Part shown: piece after piece, positions 9,940-18,810 of the stretch
Layout: every line of letters begins with the position of its first letter
Numbering within the stretch: the stretch's first letter is position 1
Assembly (NCBI RefSeq): GCF_017873815.1
Contig: NZ_JAGGKQ010000003.1
Span: 124,001 to 188,000 of the forward strand
Direction: 5' to 3'
DNA length: 64,000 nucleotides
Origin: Halorubrum alkaliphilum
Lineage (GTDB): Archaea > Halobacteriota > Halobacteria > Halobacteriales > Haloferacaceae
Notes under the pieces: model-generated
Database searches by the model: none
What the model saw: only the letters and a program-made list of their open reading frames with translations
Told to the model about the DNA's origin: nothing
Program-made: the position numbers and the translations under genes

Positions 9940-10590
9940 TCAGGCCCAACTGAGCGACTGGTCGTCTCGCTTCGTGGAACTGCCCTCGTCACACCGCCGA
10001 TACGTCGTTCCGTTCGACAGGGCGTGGAGTCGCTTGCTGGCAGATTCGGTGTTGACGGTGAGGGGTGCCGAATCGTACCCGTGTTCACTGAGCTCCGAGA
10101 GCCGCGGCACCGCGCCGGTCTCGATTCCCAACGCGTTCGGGTTCGCCAGCCGCGTCTCCAGCTCCCAGACCGACTTTGAGGTCGATTCCGACTCTGTCGG
10201 CTGGTCGCTCGAAACGGACGTGTACGCGACGCCGGCACGGGTGAGCGCGCGCTGCACCGCACGGTCACGCCCGCGGGCGAGTCGTGAGTGATCGCTGTTC
10301 CACACGACCCGGTCGGCGTCGAGACGCCTCGCGACGCGACTCACGACCTCGGTCGGATCGCCGCGCTGTATCGCGAGGTCGCTCCCACGGTCTCGGTACC
10401 AGTGTCGGAGCGTACGGAGCGAGCCGAGCATGAACGCGACCCCCAACCCGTCGGCACGCGACAGAATCGCGTCGTCCAACACGAACAGCGGTACCACACC
10501 GCTCTCGTTCTCGTTCGCTACAGACAACGCCGCCGAAAGTGCCGGATTCGGAGCTGGCCGGAGATTACGACGGTGCCAATACAACTCCAT
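9940..10590 (-). pseudogene. Remnant of a photolyase/cryptochrome gene
   Basis: From the ATG at 10590 the first 120 or so residues match the DNA photolyase antenna domain: MELYWHRRNLRPAPNPALSA, PLFVLDDAIL, FMLGSLRTLRHWYRDRGSDL and VVWNSDHSRLARGRDRAV. Then the frame passes through poorly matching sequence and resumes with RLSELSEHGYDSAP and a diverged YRR...KRDD stretch that resembles the start of the FAD-binding domain, and stops after about 216 residues. Photolyases are 450-500 residues, so the FAD-binding part, including the catalytic tryptophans, is missing. It lies between the convergent livF and livJ genes. A non-functional decayed copy is the best reading. Confidence 0.8.
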
Positions 10591-10701
10591 ACGTGTCTGT
10601 GGGCGCGCTCGGGTGTCAGGGTTACGGGGTTCGCCCCCCCCCAAACGAGATGCTTCGCCGACCACGCCGGTGAAAAATCGATAGTCTGCGTTACTCCCGG
10701 A

Positions 10702-12018
10702 TTACAGCTGGAGGACGTCGCTCCACTGGCTCGAGTAGGACGCCTGTTCGGGTTCGAAGGAGACGCGCTCGCGGACCTCCCCGTCGTTGCTCTCGAAGCT
10801 GTTGACGTACTCCTCCTCGAGCGCCTGTCCGTAGTCGTCGTTGAGGAACAGGGTGCCGCTGCTCGCCGCGCCGACGCGGTCGCTGACGGCGAGCTCCGCG
10901 AGCGCCGGACCCTGAAGCACGTCCGACGCGGCCGTCCGGAAGATGTAGCCGTTGTCGTCGAGGTTCGTGATCCCGGGTGCCGTCGAGGACGGGGAGATGC
11001 CGACGACGCCGTTCGGGATGAACACCTGATCGGTCACCTGGAAGTTGACGTTTGAGGACGCCGGTCCGACGACCGACGAGTAGCCCGCGTTGACGAGCGC
11101 TTCCGCGCCGGAGATACCGGCCTGCGGGTCCGTCTGCGTGTCCTCGACGCGGTAATCGACGGTCACGCCGATGTCCGCGTCGTTGATCTGGTCGGCCGCG
11201 AGGAGCGCGCCGTCACGGATCGGACCGCCTAGCGGACCGAGATCTCCGGTCTCCGGGAGCAACACGCCGACCATGGCCTCGAATCCGTCGTCGACGCCGA
11301 CCGGGTCCTCGGCGACTGCGGCGTTGTCCTCGTCGGTGAGTTCCGCCCCGAACTCGACGGTGTCGACCGTGTTCAACTCACCGTCCTGGAAGTCGACGAT
11401 GTCGTACGCGGCGGTGACGATGTCGCCGTTGACGTCGAAGTCGCAACTGGACGAGGCCCCGAGGTACTGGATCGGATCGCCGGCGGCGACCGCCTCGACG
11501 GCGTCGGCGAGCGTCTCCGGACCGAACTCCTCGCCGCCGGGGTTCGTGACGGTCCGGACGCGGTCCCGTACTTCGGTACCGTCGTTCTCGCCCGCGGCAA
11601 CCGTCGCGAGGACGTTGATCGCCATCGCGTCGTACGCCTGTGCGGTGAACACGCCCGGAGACTCGCCGTACGCCGCCTCGTACTCGTCCGCGTAGAACTC
11701 GGCTCCGGGACCCGCCGCCGACGGCTCGGTCCCGATGACGTTGTTCATGTCGTTATCGACCTCGCCCGGGAGGTCGGAGTCGATGAGTCCGTCGGGGACG
11801 ATGATGTCGAGGTCCGGGGACTGATCCGCGAACTCCGAGTAGTAGTCGCGGAACAGCTGGATCCCGGACTGCGGGAACCCGACGATCATCACGGCGTCCG
11901 GGACGTCACCGTCTCCGTTCTCACCGTTGTCGCCCTCGGTCGCACAGCCGGCCATCGCCACGAGCCCCGCAGCACTGGCTCCTTTGAGTACGTCACGTCG
12001 TTGTATCTTTCGCGTCAT
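10702..12018 (-). CDS. livJ: Branched-chain amino acid ABC transporter substrate-binding lipoprotein
   Basis: Periplasmic-type binding protein of the same importer, 438 residues, anchored outside the membrane. The N-terminus has a twin-arginine signal (RRDVLKGASAAGLVAMAGC) ending in a lipobox cysteine. An acidic linker follows, then a type 1 periplasmic binding fold (Peripla_BP_6). The order is odd: the segment VGVLLPETGDLGPLGGPIRDG that normally opens the mature domain lies in the second half of the chain, after a region resembling the usual C-terminal lobe (YEAAYGESPGVFTAQAYDA), which suggests a circular permutation of the two halves. The ATG at 12018 is preferred: TATA at 12041-12051 gives an almost leaderless message. 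Confidence 0.82.
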   Translation of the reverse strand: MTRKIQRRDVLKGASAAGLVAMAGCATEGDNGENGDGDVPDAVMIVGFPQSGIQLFRDYYSEFADQSPDLDIIVPDGLIDSDLPGEVDNDMNNVIGTEPSAAGPGAEFYADEYEAAYGESPGVFTAQAYDAMAINVLATVAAGENDGTEVRDRVRTVTNPGGEEFGPETLADAVEAVAAGDPIQYLGASSSCDFDVNGDIVTAAYDIVDFQDGELNTVDTVEFGAELTDEDNAAVAEDPVGVDDGFEAMVGVLLPETGDLGPLGGPIRDGALLAADQINDADIGVTVDYRVEDTQTDPQAGISGAEALVNAGYSSVVGPASSNVNFQVTDQVFIPNGVVGISPSSTAPGITNLDDNGYIFRTAASDVLQGPALAELAVSDRVGAASSGTLFLNDDYGQALEEEYVNSFESNDGEVRERVSFEPEQASYSSQWSDVLQL

Positions 12019-12040
12019 GCTGTGAGTGTGTACCACACGA

Positions 12041-12051
12041 GGGTTTATAAG
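12041..12051 (-). promoter_or_regulatory. TATA box of livJ
   Basis: On the minus strand the sequence reads CTTATAAACCC, about 25-30 bases before the ATG at 12018. This spacing places the transcription start within a few bases of that ATG and argues against the upstream in-frame GTG at 12036. Confidence 0.6.
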
Positions 12052-12118
12052 AATATCCTCCGATCGCTCGGATCGTTTCGGACCACGGACGGATCACCGC
12101 CTCGATCTCACGCTCGTC

Positions 12119-13777
12119 TCAACGCCCCTGCGCGCTCCCGTCCTTCCGTGGTTCCGTCGCCGCCGAGAGGGTACCGGCCTCGTCACGGGCGATCTGTGCG
12201 CCCCCGAACAGGACGGGCGACAGCAACTGGACGTCGTGCCCCTTGCGGACCAGCTTTGCCGCGACGTCGTCGTCGAAGCGCGGTTCGAGCGCCAGCTCCC
12301 CGCTTTCCCGGTATCGCCAGCGCGGCTCGTCGAGCGCGCGCTGAAGGGGCATTCCGTAATCGACCATGTTGGATACCGTCTGGACGTGTCCCTGCGGCTG
12401 CATGTACCCACCCATCACGCCGAACGCCGCCCAGTCGTCCTCGTCGAACCGAATAAGACCGGGTATCAGGGTGTGAAACGGCCGTTTACCGGGTTCAAGG
12501 CTGTTCGGATGCTCAGGATCGAGCGAGAACGAGGCTCCGCGGTTCTGGAGCGCGATCCCCGTGTCGCCGGCGACGAGCCCGGATCCGAACCCGGCAAACC
12601 GGGAGTTGATGAAGGAGACGACGTTCCCCTTGTCGTCGGCGACCGTGAGGAGGACGGTGTCGGCGTCCTCCGCGTCGGCGTCGGGCACGCCGAAACTCAC
12701 GTCGTGGTTCGCGCGCTCCCCGACCTCGGCGGCGCGCTTCGCCGCCCACTCGTCGGAGGCGAGCGGCGGTATCTCCTCGTGTGCGGGGTCGGTGATGTAC
12801 CGGTGGCCGTCGTGGAAGGCGAGCTTCAGCGCCTCCGCGAAGTAGTGGACGCGCTCGGCGGAGTCGTAGTCGTACTCGCCCGCGCCCAACTCTTCGGCGA
12901 TGTTGAGCGCCTCTAGCGCGATGAGTCCCTGGTTGTTGGGCGGAAGCTCGTACACCTCCGCGCCGTTGTACGTCGTGGAGACGGGATCCGGCCATTCGAC
13001 CTCGAAGCTCGCGAGGTCGTCGACGGTCATGAAGCCGCCGGCGCGCTGGACCTCCGCGGCGATCGCCTCACCGATCTCGCCCTCATAAACGACGTCCGCG
13101 CCCTCCTCGGCGATCCGCTCCATCGACCGCCCGAGACGTGGAAGCGTCACCTCCTGCCCGACGGTCGGGGCCTCGTCGTCGAATAAGTACGCTTCGCGGG
13201 CGTGATCGTCCGTGAACAGGTCCTCCGCGCCCGCCCAGTGGGAGGCGATCACCTCCGAGACGGGATATCCCTCGGTCGCGTACCGAATCGCGGGTTCAAG
13301 CGCGTCAGAGAGTGTGAGCCGACCGTGCTTCTCAATTGTCGCCTCCCAGCCGCGGGCTGTCCCGGGAACCGTCACCGCGTGTGGCCCATAAAAGGGCATC
13401 CCTGCCTCTTCCACGTCGTCGACGGCGTAGCCGCCGTCGTCGGGATAGTACGAGGCCGCGTCGTCGTCGGCCGCCAGCGCCGACCGGACGTTCTCGATGG
13501 TGGCGTCCGCGGGCGCGCCGCCACAGGCCCGCATCGCCCCCACGTCGCCGTCGGCGGTCTTATAAAGGGCGAAGGCGTCGCCGCCGAGCCCAGTCGAGGT
13601 CGGCTCAACGACGTTGAGCGCGGCCGCGGTCGCGACCGCCGCGTCGAAGGCGTTGCCGCCGTCCCGAAGCGTCTCGATACCCGCCTGACTCGCGAGCGGC
13701 TGGCTCGTCGCCACCACGCCGCGTTTACCGTACACGGTCGAACGTCGCGAGGCGAATCTATCAAGGTCTGGCTCCAT
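12119..13777 (-). CDS. ggt: Gamma-glutamyltransferase
   Basis: N-terminal nucleophile hydrolase of 552 residues that cleaves gamma-glutamyl bonds and transfers the group to amino acids or water; in haloarchaea gamma-glutamylcysteine is the natural thiol. The large-subunit hallmarks are ASQAGIETLRDGGNAFDAAVA and TGLGGDAFALY. The autocatalytic cleavage site is the threonine of DADTVLLTVADDKGNVVS, matching the TTHYSVVD position of the bacterial enzyme, followed by FAGFGSGL and NRGASFSLDPEHPN. No signal peptide is evident, so the enzyme seems cytosolic, unlike bacterial periplasmic GGT. A TATA-like GTTTTAACC lies about 28 bases before the ATG. Confidence 0.93.
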   Translation of the reverse strand: MEPDLDRFASRRSTVYGKRGVVATSQPLASQAGIETLRDGGNAFDAAVATAAALNVVEPTSTGLGGDAFALYKTADGDVGAMRACGGAPADATIENVRSALAADDDAASYYPDDGGYAVDDVEEAGMPFYGPHAVTVPGTARGWEATIEKHGRLTLSDALEPAIRYATEGYPVSEVIASHWAGAEDLFTDDHAREAYLFDDEAPTVGQEVTLPRLGRSMERIAEEGADVVYEGEIGEAIAAEVQRAGGFMTVDDLASFEVEWPDPVSTTYNGAEVYELPPNNQGLIALEALNIAEELGAGEYDYDSAERVHYFAEALKLAFHDGHRYITDPAHEEIPPLASDEWAAKRAAEVGERANHDVSFGVPDADAEDADTVLLTVADDKGNVVSFINSRFAGFGSGLVAGDTGIALQNRGASFSLDPEHPNSLEPGKRPFHTLIPGLIRFDEDDWAAFGVMGGYMQPQGHVQTVSNMVDYGMPLQRALDEPRWRYRESGELALEPRFDDDVAAKLVRKGHDVQLLSPVLFGGAQIARDEAGTLSAATEPRKDGSAQGR

Positions 13778-13913
13778 ACCAAGATATCCGGCCGACTGGG
13801 GGTTAAAACGAATCCCGGAACTGTTCGGCTTCCCGATCCGGTCAGGGGGTGACTGCGCGAACCCAACTATGTGACAATATAACTAGGTTCAAGATACCAT
13901 GACTCAAGCTTCG

Positions 13914-13927
13914 TTATATTTATATAG
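13914..13927 (+). promoter_or_regulatory. TATA box of the Hsp20 gene
   Basis: An AT-rich TTATATTTATATAG stands out in GC-rich surroundings 45 bases before the ATG at 13969. It would give a leader of about 20 bases that carries GAGGTGG (13956-13962), a plausible ribosome binding site. A strong TATA element fits a heat-inducible gene. Confidence 0.6.
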
Positions 13928-13968
13928 AACCGCAAGCATACTAGCACACGCATTCGAGGTGGTACACG

Positions 13969-14337
13969 ATGGCTCTCCCACAAACAGCCAACGCGTGGAC
14001 CGGAGGTCTCGACTTCCCGAGCCGACTGTTCGAACGTGGTAGCAACGACTACGAACTGTACGAACAGGACAACGAGTTCGTCCTCTCGGTCGAGCTTCCC
14101 GGGTTCGACCCCGCAGAAATCACCGTCACGTGGGACGACGGAATTTTGAACGTCGCCGGGGAGCACGAGGACGAACACCGCGGCACACGCCGGACCTACC
14201 ACCGTCGGTTCCGGTTCCCGAAAACAGTCGACGACACCGAGATTAGTGCCGAGTATCAAAACGGCATCCTCACCGTATCCCTCCCGATTGTCGTCGAGGC
14301 CGCGGCGACGGGAACCGAAATCGAGATTGAGAGCTGA
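13969..14337 (+). CDS. Hsp20/alpha-crystallin small heat-shock protein
   Basis: A 122-residue chaperone that binds unfolding proteins and assembles into oligomers. The alpha-crystallin domain spans about residues 25-112, with VLSVELPGFDPAEITVTWDD, the RRTYHRRFRFPKTVDDTEIS strand region and the A-x-x-x-NGILTVSLP signature that ends the domain. The C-terminal tail contains TGTEIEIES; its I-E-I supplies the I-x-I motif used in oligomer assembly. It has its own promoter and Shine-Dalgarno-like GAGGTGG, an exception to the leaderless pattern of the neighbours. Confidence 0.95.
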   Translation: MALPQTANAWTGGLDFPSRLFERGSNDYELYEQDNEFVLSVELPGFDPAEITVTWDDGILNVAGEHEDEHRGTRRTYHRRFRFPKTVDDTEISAEYQNGILTVSLPIVVEAAATGTEIEIES

Positions 14338-14367
14338 CCGCGGTCCGGTCGGATCGGCCAACCCTCG

Positions 14368-14373
14368 TTTTTT
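14368..14373 (+). terminator. T-run after the Hsp20 gene
   Basis: Six consecutive T residues occur 30 bases past the Hsp20 stop in an otherwise GC-rich gap. Archaeal termination uses T-rich tracts, so this is a plausible terminator; no hairpin was needed for the call. Confidence 0.4.
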
Positions 14374-14483
14374 GCCCGTTAGCCGGGGTTCGCCAGCACT
14401 AACCATTCCACTGGAAGCACGGTGTTCTCCCGGAGTCGAGTGAAACGAACACCAATATACCACTGGACTGCGTCGGTTCACGC

Positions 14484-15410
14484 GTGTCACGGTACCGCGA
14501 CGTTATCCTGTTCTTCCTGTTGGCGGGGCTATGGGGTGGCTCGTTCGTCGCCATCGAGGTCGGTTTGGAGTACTACCCGCCGGTGTTGTACGCGGCCTAC
14601 CGGTTTGATTTGGCGGCCTTGCTGTTGGTCACGTACGTCCTCCTGACCGAGAGCGGTCCACTCCCGCGAACCCGCGGCGACCTCGCGGCGATCGGGTTCA
14701 GCGGCGGGCTCTCGGTGGCCGTCAACAACTCGCTGCTGTTCGTCGGCCAGCAGTACACCACGAGCGGCATCGCCGCCATCACCTACAGTCTCGTGCCGAT
14801 CGCGACCGCCGCGGTCGCCGCCGTCTGGATCGGCGAGTCGAGTCTCGACGCTCGCGGGGCGCTCGGCGTCGTCCTCGCGTTCGTCGGCGTCGCCCTCGTC
14901 GCCCAGCCGGACCCCGAGAACCTCGCCGGCGGCGTGACCATCGGTGTCGGGCTCATTCTCGTCGGCGTGATCGCCGTTGCCGTCGGAAGCGTGGGACTTC
15001 GCGTCGTCGAGACCTCCTTCTCCAGTATCGCGCTCACCGGCTGGGCGATGCTGTTCGGCGGGCTACTCATGCACGGAGCCAGCCTCGGGGTCGGCGAGAC
15101 GCAACAGCTCCCCGCCACGGAACTGCCCGCGCTCGTCTCGCTCGCCTTCCTCGGCGTGCTCGCCTCGGCGGTGGCGTACACCATCTACTTCACGCTGCTT
15201 GACCGGCTCGGCCCCTTCGAGATCAACCTCGTCTCCTACGTCGTCCCGGTGGTCGCGACCGTCACCGGCGTACTCCTCCTCAACGAGCCGGTGACGGCGT
15301 TCACCGTTGCCGGGTTCGTCGTCATCGTCGCGGGGTTCGTGTTGGTGAAACGCCACGCGATCGCCGAGGAGGTCCCGAAACTCCTGGAACGCGTCGGCGG
15401 GGGCTTCTGA
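14484..15410 (+). CDS. DMT superfamily (EamA) metabolite transporter
   Basis: A 308-residue membrane protein with ten predicted helices made of two EamA domains of about 140 residues each, as in RhaT/YdcZ-type drug/metabolite exporters. Recognisable elements are the first helix LLAGLWGGSFVAIEVGL, AAITYSLVPIATAAVAAVWIGE in repeat one, and the matching EINLVSYVVPVVATVTGVLLLNE in repeat two. The start is a GTG at 14484. The substrate cannot be inferred; relatives export amino acids, purines or drugs. Confidence 0.9.
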   Translation: MSRYRDVILFFLLAGLWGGSFVAIEVGLEYYPPVLYAAYRFDLAALLLVTYVLLTESGPLPRTRGDLAAIGFSGGLSVAVNNSLLFVGQQYTTSGIAAITYSLVPIATAAVAAVWIGESSLDARGALGVVLAFVGVALVAQPDPENLAGGVTIGVGLILVGVIAVAVGSVGLRVVETSFSSIALTGWAMLFGGLLMHGASLGVGETQQLPATELPALVSLAFLGVLASAVAYTIYFTLLDRLGPFEINLVSYVVPVVATVTGVLLLNEPVTAFTVAGFVVIVAGFVLVKRHAIAEEVPKLLERVGGGF

Positions 15411-15472
15411 TCCGACGGAGCCGGTCATCGAGAGCCGTCCCGCGTTCGATACCATCGAGTGTACTAGTACGC

Positions 15473-15960
15473 TGGTATTTATAAGCAAGAGAGCGGTGTT
15501 GCTGGCGGCGGTTTATATATTTACGACGCTCTCGCGACGATGCCTAAAGCCCCAGCCGTCCACTTATAAGTAGCTGGCTACGGATCGACGGTAGAGGCCT
15601 CCAAAGCCCCAGCCGTTGCGGGCGGCATACGGTCGCTGTGCTCCTCACTCGGTCGCTCCGCTCTTCACTCGGTCGCTCCGCTCTTCACTCGGTCGCTCCG
15701 CTCCCGCGTTGCGATGTCGCCGGCGGCGGAGCCGCCTACACGGCAGCGAGGTGCTCCGCGCCTCACGCCTCCCCAGCCTCGTCAGTGGCGGTCGCCGGAA
15801 CCGCTCGGCGACCGCCCCTGACTCCAGCGAGAATCGAAGATTCTCTGGCAGCCGGCGCTACGCGCCGGCGACCTCGCGCGCGTTTCTCGCGCGCGCCACC
15901 GCATCGTTCGCTTATAAAGGACCGTCGCTGACGTTCACAGACCATTTAAATACGATCTCA
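15473..15960. repeat. Structured non-coding element, copy A
   Basis: No convincing gene lies between 15411 and 16030. The stretch shares blocks in the same order with 43515-44650: TTTATAAG followed by GTGTT-N-CTGGCGGC; AAAGCCCCAGCC (at 15546 and again at 15603); a GAGGTGCTCCGCGCCTC hairpin (15748-15764); ACGCCTCCCCAGCCTCGTCA; a 10-bp-stem hairpin (15787-15816); GAGAATC/GATTCTC (15829-15845); GCCGGCGC/GCGCCGGC (15851-15869); CCGCATCG then CTTATAA; and TTTAAATACG-TCTC-TCGC at the right end. Several TATA-like TTATAA boxes are embedded. Function unknown; structured RNA or a miniature mobile element are both possible. Confidence 0.8.
15641..15700. repeat. 20-bp tandem repeat, three copies
   Basis: CTCTTCACTCGGTCGCTCCG occurs as three adjacent units at 15641, 15661 and 15681; the first differs at one base. 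It lies inside structured element copy A and has no equivalent in copy B. Confidence 0.95.
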
Positions 15961-16030
15961 TCGCCATCGATCTGGGCGGTTCATTCCCGTTCTCGTTCGC
16001 TCCCGCCTCGACGTCTCGACGTCCGGGCCG

Positions 16031-16504
16031 TCAGGCTTCCTCGTCGAGCGCCTCGATGTCTGCGAGGATCCGCGCGCCGTGGTCCTCCGGGGAAACGCCC
16101 TCATACGCGAGCACGACCGTTCCGTCGGCGTCGACGACGTACGTGTTCCGGAACGTGCCGTCGAACGTGTTTCCGAACATGTTTTTTTCGCCGTAGGAGT
16201 CGTACGCGCCCGCCACCGCGCCGTCGGGATCCGAGAGGAGCCCGAAGGGGAGGTCGTGTTTCGCCGCGAAGTCGGCCAGATCGTCGACGGAGTCGTCGCT
16301 GATCCCGAGCACCTCGACGTCGTGTCCCTCGAAGGCGTCCCACTCGTCGCGGAAGCTACAGGCCTCAGTCGTACACCCCGGCGTGTCCGCACGCGGGTAG
16401 AAGTACACGACCGTGTAGGCCGCGCCGGTCTCGCCGAGGGAGACGTCCTCGCCGTGTTGGTTCGTGAGCGTGAACGCGGGGGCGTCGTCGCCGGGGTCGA
16501 GCAT
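16031..16504 (-). CDS. bcp: Thiol peroxidase (peroxiredoxin, Bcp/PrxQ type)
   Basis: A 157-residue peroxiredoxin reducing H2O2 and organic peroxides at the expense of thioredoxin-like donors. The active site is YFYPRADTPGCTTEACSFRD split around the peroxidatic cysteine of DTPGCTTEAC; the second cysteine five residues later is the resolving cysteine of the atypical two-cysteine PrxQ class. FGLLSDPDG and FRNTYVVDADGTV are the usual later strands. It is divergent from the histidine kinase gene and stands alone. Cytosolic, no signal peptide. Confidence 0.95.
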   Translation of the reverse strand: MLDPGDDAPAFTLTNQHGEDVSLGETGAAYTVVYFYPRADTPGCTTEACSFRDEWDAFEGHDVEVLGISDDSVDDLADFAAKHDLPFGLLSDPDGAVAGAYDSYGEKNMFGNTFDGTFRNTYVVDADGTVVLAYEGVSPEDHGARILADIEALDEEA

Positions 16505-16625
16505 ATGCGTCCCGTCGTTTCGGGAGTCGGTTATGGCGTTCGATCCCGGCCGGTTCTTGTGGTATCGTACGGATAGCGGGCGTTCGCATGCTTTTTATCG
16601 GTGTGCCGATTCGACTCCGATATCG

Positions 16626-18701
16626 ATGCCGTGGCAACCGACGCCGTATACGGTTCCGTTGCTCGTCGCCGGGCTGGCGTCGTTCGTGTTCGCCTTTTAC
16701 GTGCTCTCCCGCCGGTTCCACGGGTCGCGCCCCCTCGTCCGGTCATTCTTGGGCGTCGCCGTCGGTGGGGGAGCGTGGGCGCTCGCGTACGCGGCACAGC
16801 TGTCGGCGACGACGCTGGGGTCGACGCTCTTCTGGAACCGGTTCGTCTGGGTCGGCGTCGGGCTCCTCGCGACGGCGTGGCCGGCGTTCGTCGCGGCGTA
16901 CGTGGACCGGCCCGAATGGGTTCGTCCACCCCGCATCGGGGTCCTCGCGTTCGTTCCCGCGGCGGTCGTCGCCGCGGTGCTCACGGTCGGTCCCGTCCCC
17001 CTGTTCTATGAGTCTCCCTCGATGGTCACCGCCGAGGGCGGCTATCTCGTGGTGTCGTTCACGCCGACGCCGGCGCTGTTGGGCTTCATGGCGTACACGT
17101 ACGTCGTGAACCTGATCACGTTCGTGGTGCTCGGCCGCACCGCGATACACAGGTCCGGCGTCTTCAGACGACAGGCGGGCCTGTTGTTCCTCGCGGGCGT
17201 CATTCCGATGGGTCTCGGCGTCGTCACCGTCTGGGGACCGCTCGGGCCGCCACTCGTCGATCTCACTCCCATCTCCTTTGCCGTAACCTCCGGACTGCTC
17301 GCATGGGTGTTGTTCCGCTACCGCCTCCTCGACCTCTCCCCCGTCGCCAGAAAGGCGGTGTTCACGAACCTCTCGGACGGCATCGTCGTGCTCGGCGACG
17401 ATCTCCGTGTCGTCGACGCCAACCAGCGTGCCCGAGAACTCTTCCCGACGATACGGCTCGGCGACTCCGTCGAGTCGGCGTTCGAGGACGCACCCGCCGT
17501 CGTCGACGCCGTACGAACGGGCGGGACCGGCGACGGTGCCCACGCGACGATCGAGAGCTCCGACGGTCCTCGATTTCTCACGGTCTCCACGCACGGCCTG
17601 TCCGCGCCCGGGACCGCCACGGACGGGGCCGGTAGCGGGGTCGTGCTCCTGATCCGCGACGTGACCGAACGCGAGACCCTCCAGCGGCGGTACCGGGCGC
17701 TGATCGAGAAGTCGCCGAACGTGATCGCGGTTTCCGGAACCGACGGCTACTTTCGCTACGTGAGCCCGTCGGTCGAACGGCTGCTCGGTCGTGGCTCCGA
17801 ATCGCTCGAAGGCCGACCGATACTCGACCTGATCCATCCCGACGATCGGGACGAGAGTCAACGTCGGTTCGAGGCGGCGTTCGAGACGGGCGAGCCGCAG
17901 ACGTTCGAACACCGGATCGCACACGCGAAGGGGGACTGGCGAACGTTCGAAACGGTGGTCGAGCCGCTGTTCGAGGACGCGGCGAACGAGGTGGTGATCA
18001 CCGCGACCGACGTGACAGAGGGGCGACGGCACGAACAACGGCTCCAAGTACTCAACCGCGTTCTCAGACACGATCTGAAGAACGACGCCAACGTGATCGG
18101 GGGGTACGCCGACCTGCTCCGCGACCACGTCGACGAGGACGGCCACGAGCATCTGGACGTGATCGACAGGAAGGTCGAGACGCTCACACACCTCAGCGAT
18201 CAGGCTCGCGAGATCGACGTCGCGCTCCACGAGGATGACCAGCGCGTCCGGACCGACTTGGCCGTCCTCGTGTCTCGGCTCTGTGACTCCCTCGAAACGT
18301 CGTTCCCGGAGGCATCAGTAACGCTCTCGACGCCGGACTCGGCCCCCATTTCGGCCGACGAGATGCTCGAATCGGCCATCCGGAACGTTCTGGAGAACGC
18401 GGTCGTCCACAACGAGGGCGACGGTGCTGAGATCCGGGTCGACGTCGTCGACGGCGACGAGAGCGGCTATCGCGTCGACATCGCAGATGACGGTCCCGGT
18501 ATCCCGCCGATCGAGCGGACCGTCTTCTCGGAGGGACGCGAGACGTCGCTCGAACACGCGAGCGGGCTCGGTCTGTGGCTCGTCCACTGGATCGTCACCG
18601 GGTCGGGCGGCGAGTTGAATATAACCAACCGCGAGCCGACCGGGACGATCGTTTCGATGTGGTTTCCCACTGCCGACGTGGACTCGGAGACCGACGGGTG
18701 A
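16626..18701 (+). CDS. Membrane-bound PAS sensor histidine kinase with 7TM N-terminus
   Basis: A 691-residue sensor. Residues 1-220 hold seven hydrophobic helices of the histidine-kinase 7TM type; two PAS-like regions follow (about 225-335, beginning KAVFTNLSDGIVVLGDDLRV, and about 345-465, beginning YRALIEKSPNVIAVSGTDG). The dimerisation helix has RHDLKND with the phospho-acceptor His482; the ATPase domain shows ENAVVHNE (N box), DDGPGIP (G1) and GLGLWLVHWIV (G2). The start at 16626 is set by CTTTTTATCG about 30 bases upstream. No response regulator is adjacent, so it is an orphan kinase; the signal is unknown. Confidence 0.93.
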   Translation: MPWQPTPYTVPLLVAGLASFVFAFYVLSRRFHGSRPLVRSFLGVAVGGGAWALAYAAQLSATTLGSTLFWNRFVWVGVGLLATAWPAFVAAYVDRPEWVRPPRIGVLAFVPAAVVAAVLTVGPVPLFYESPSMVTAEGGYLVVSFTPTPALLGFMAYTYVVNLITFVVLGRTAIHRSGVFRRQAGLLFLAGVIPMGLGVVTVWGPLGPPLVDLTPISFAVTSGLLAWVLFRYRLLDLSPVARKAVFTNLSDGIVVLGDDLRVVDANQRARELFPTIRLGDSVESAFEDAPAVVDAVRTGGTGDGAHATIESSDGPRFLTVSTHGLSAPGTATDGAGSGVVLLIRDVTERETLQRRYRALIEKSPNVIAVSGTDGYFRYVSPSVERLLGRGSESLEGRPILDLIHPDDRDESQRRFEAAFETGEPQTFEHRIAHAKGDWRTFETVVEPLFEDAANEVVITATDVTEGRRHEQRLQVLNRVLRHDLKNDANVIGGYADLLRDHVDEDGHEHLDVIDRKVETLTHLSDQAREIDVALHEDDQRVRTDLAVLVSRLCDSLETSFPEASVTLSTPDSAPISADEMLESAIRNVLENAVVHNEGDGAEIRVDVVDGDESGYRVDIADDGPGIPPIERTVFSEGRETSLEHASGLGLWLVHWIVTGSGGELNITNREPTGTIVSMWFPTADVDSETDG

Positions 18702-18720
18702 CGTCAGCTCGGGCGTACCG

Positions 18721-18771
18721 CCTCCGCATCGACGCCGCCTCCGCATCGACGCCGCCTCCGCATCGACGCCT
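18721..18771. repeat. 17-bp tandem repeat, three copies
   Basis: Three consecutive copies of CCTCCGCATCGACGCCG (the last base of the third differs) fill the gap between the kinase and map genes, starting 20 bases after the kinase stop. Confidence 0.95.
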
Positions 18772-18810
18772 CCCGCAACCTCTTTGCGGCCCCTGCTCGA
18801 ATCCGAAGAC

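Noticed and set aside
13867-14490. 207-residue frame opposite the Hsp20 gene
   Set aside because: The Hsp20 frame has a full alpha-crystallin domain, promoter and ribosome site; the opposite frame has none.
15616-16302. Arginine-rich frames across structured element A and the peroxiredoxin
   Set aside because: They arise from GC-rich hairpins and antisense of the peroxiredoxin and are not shared in copy B.
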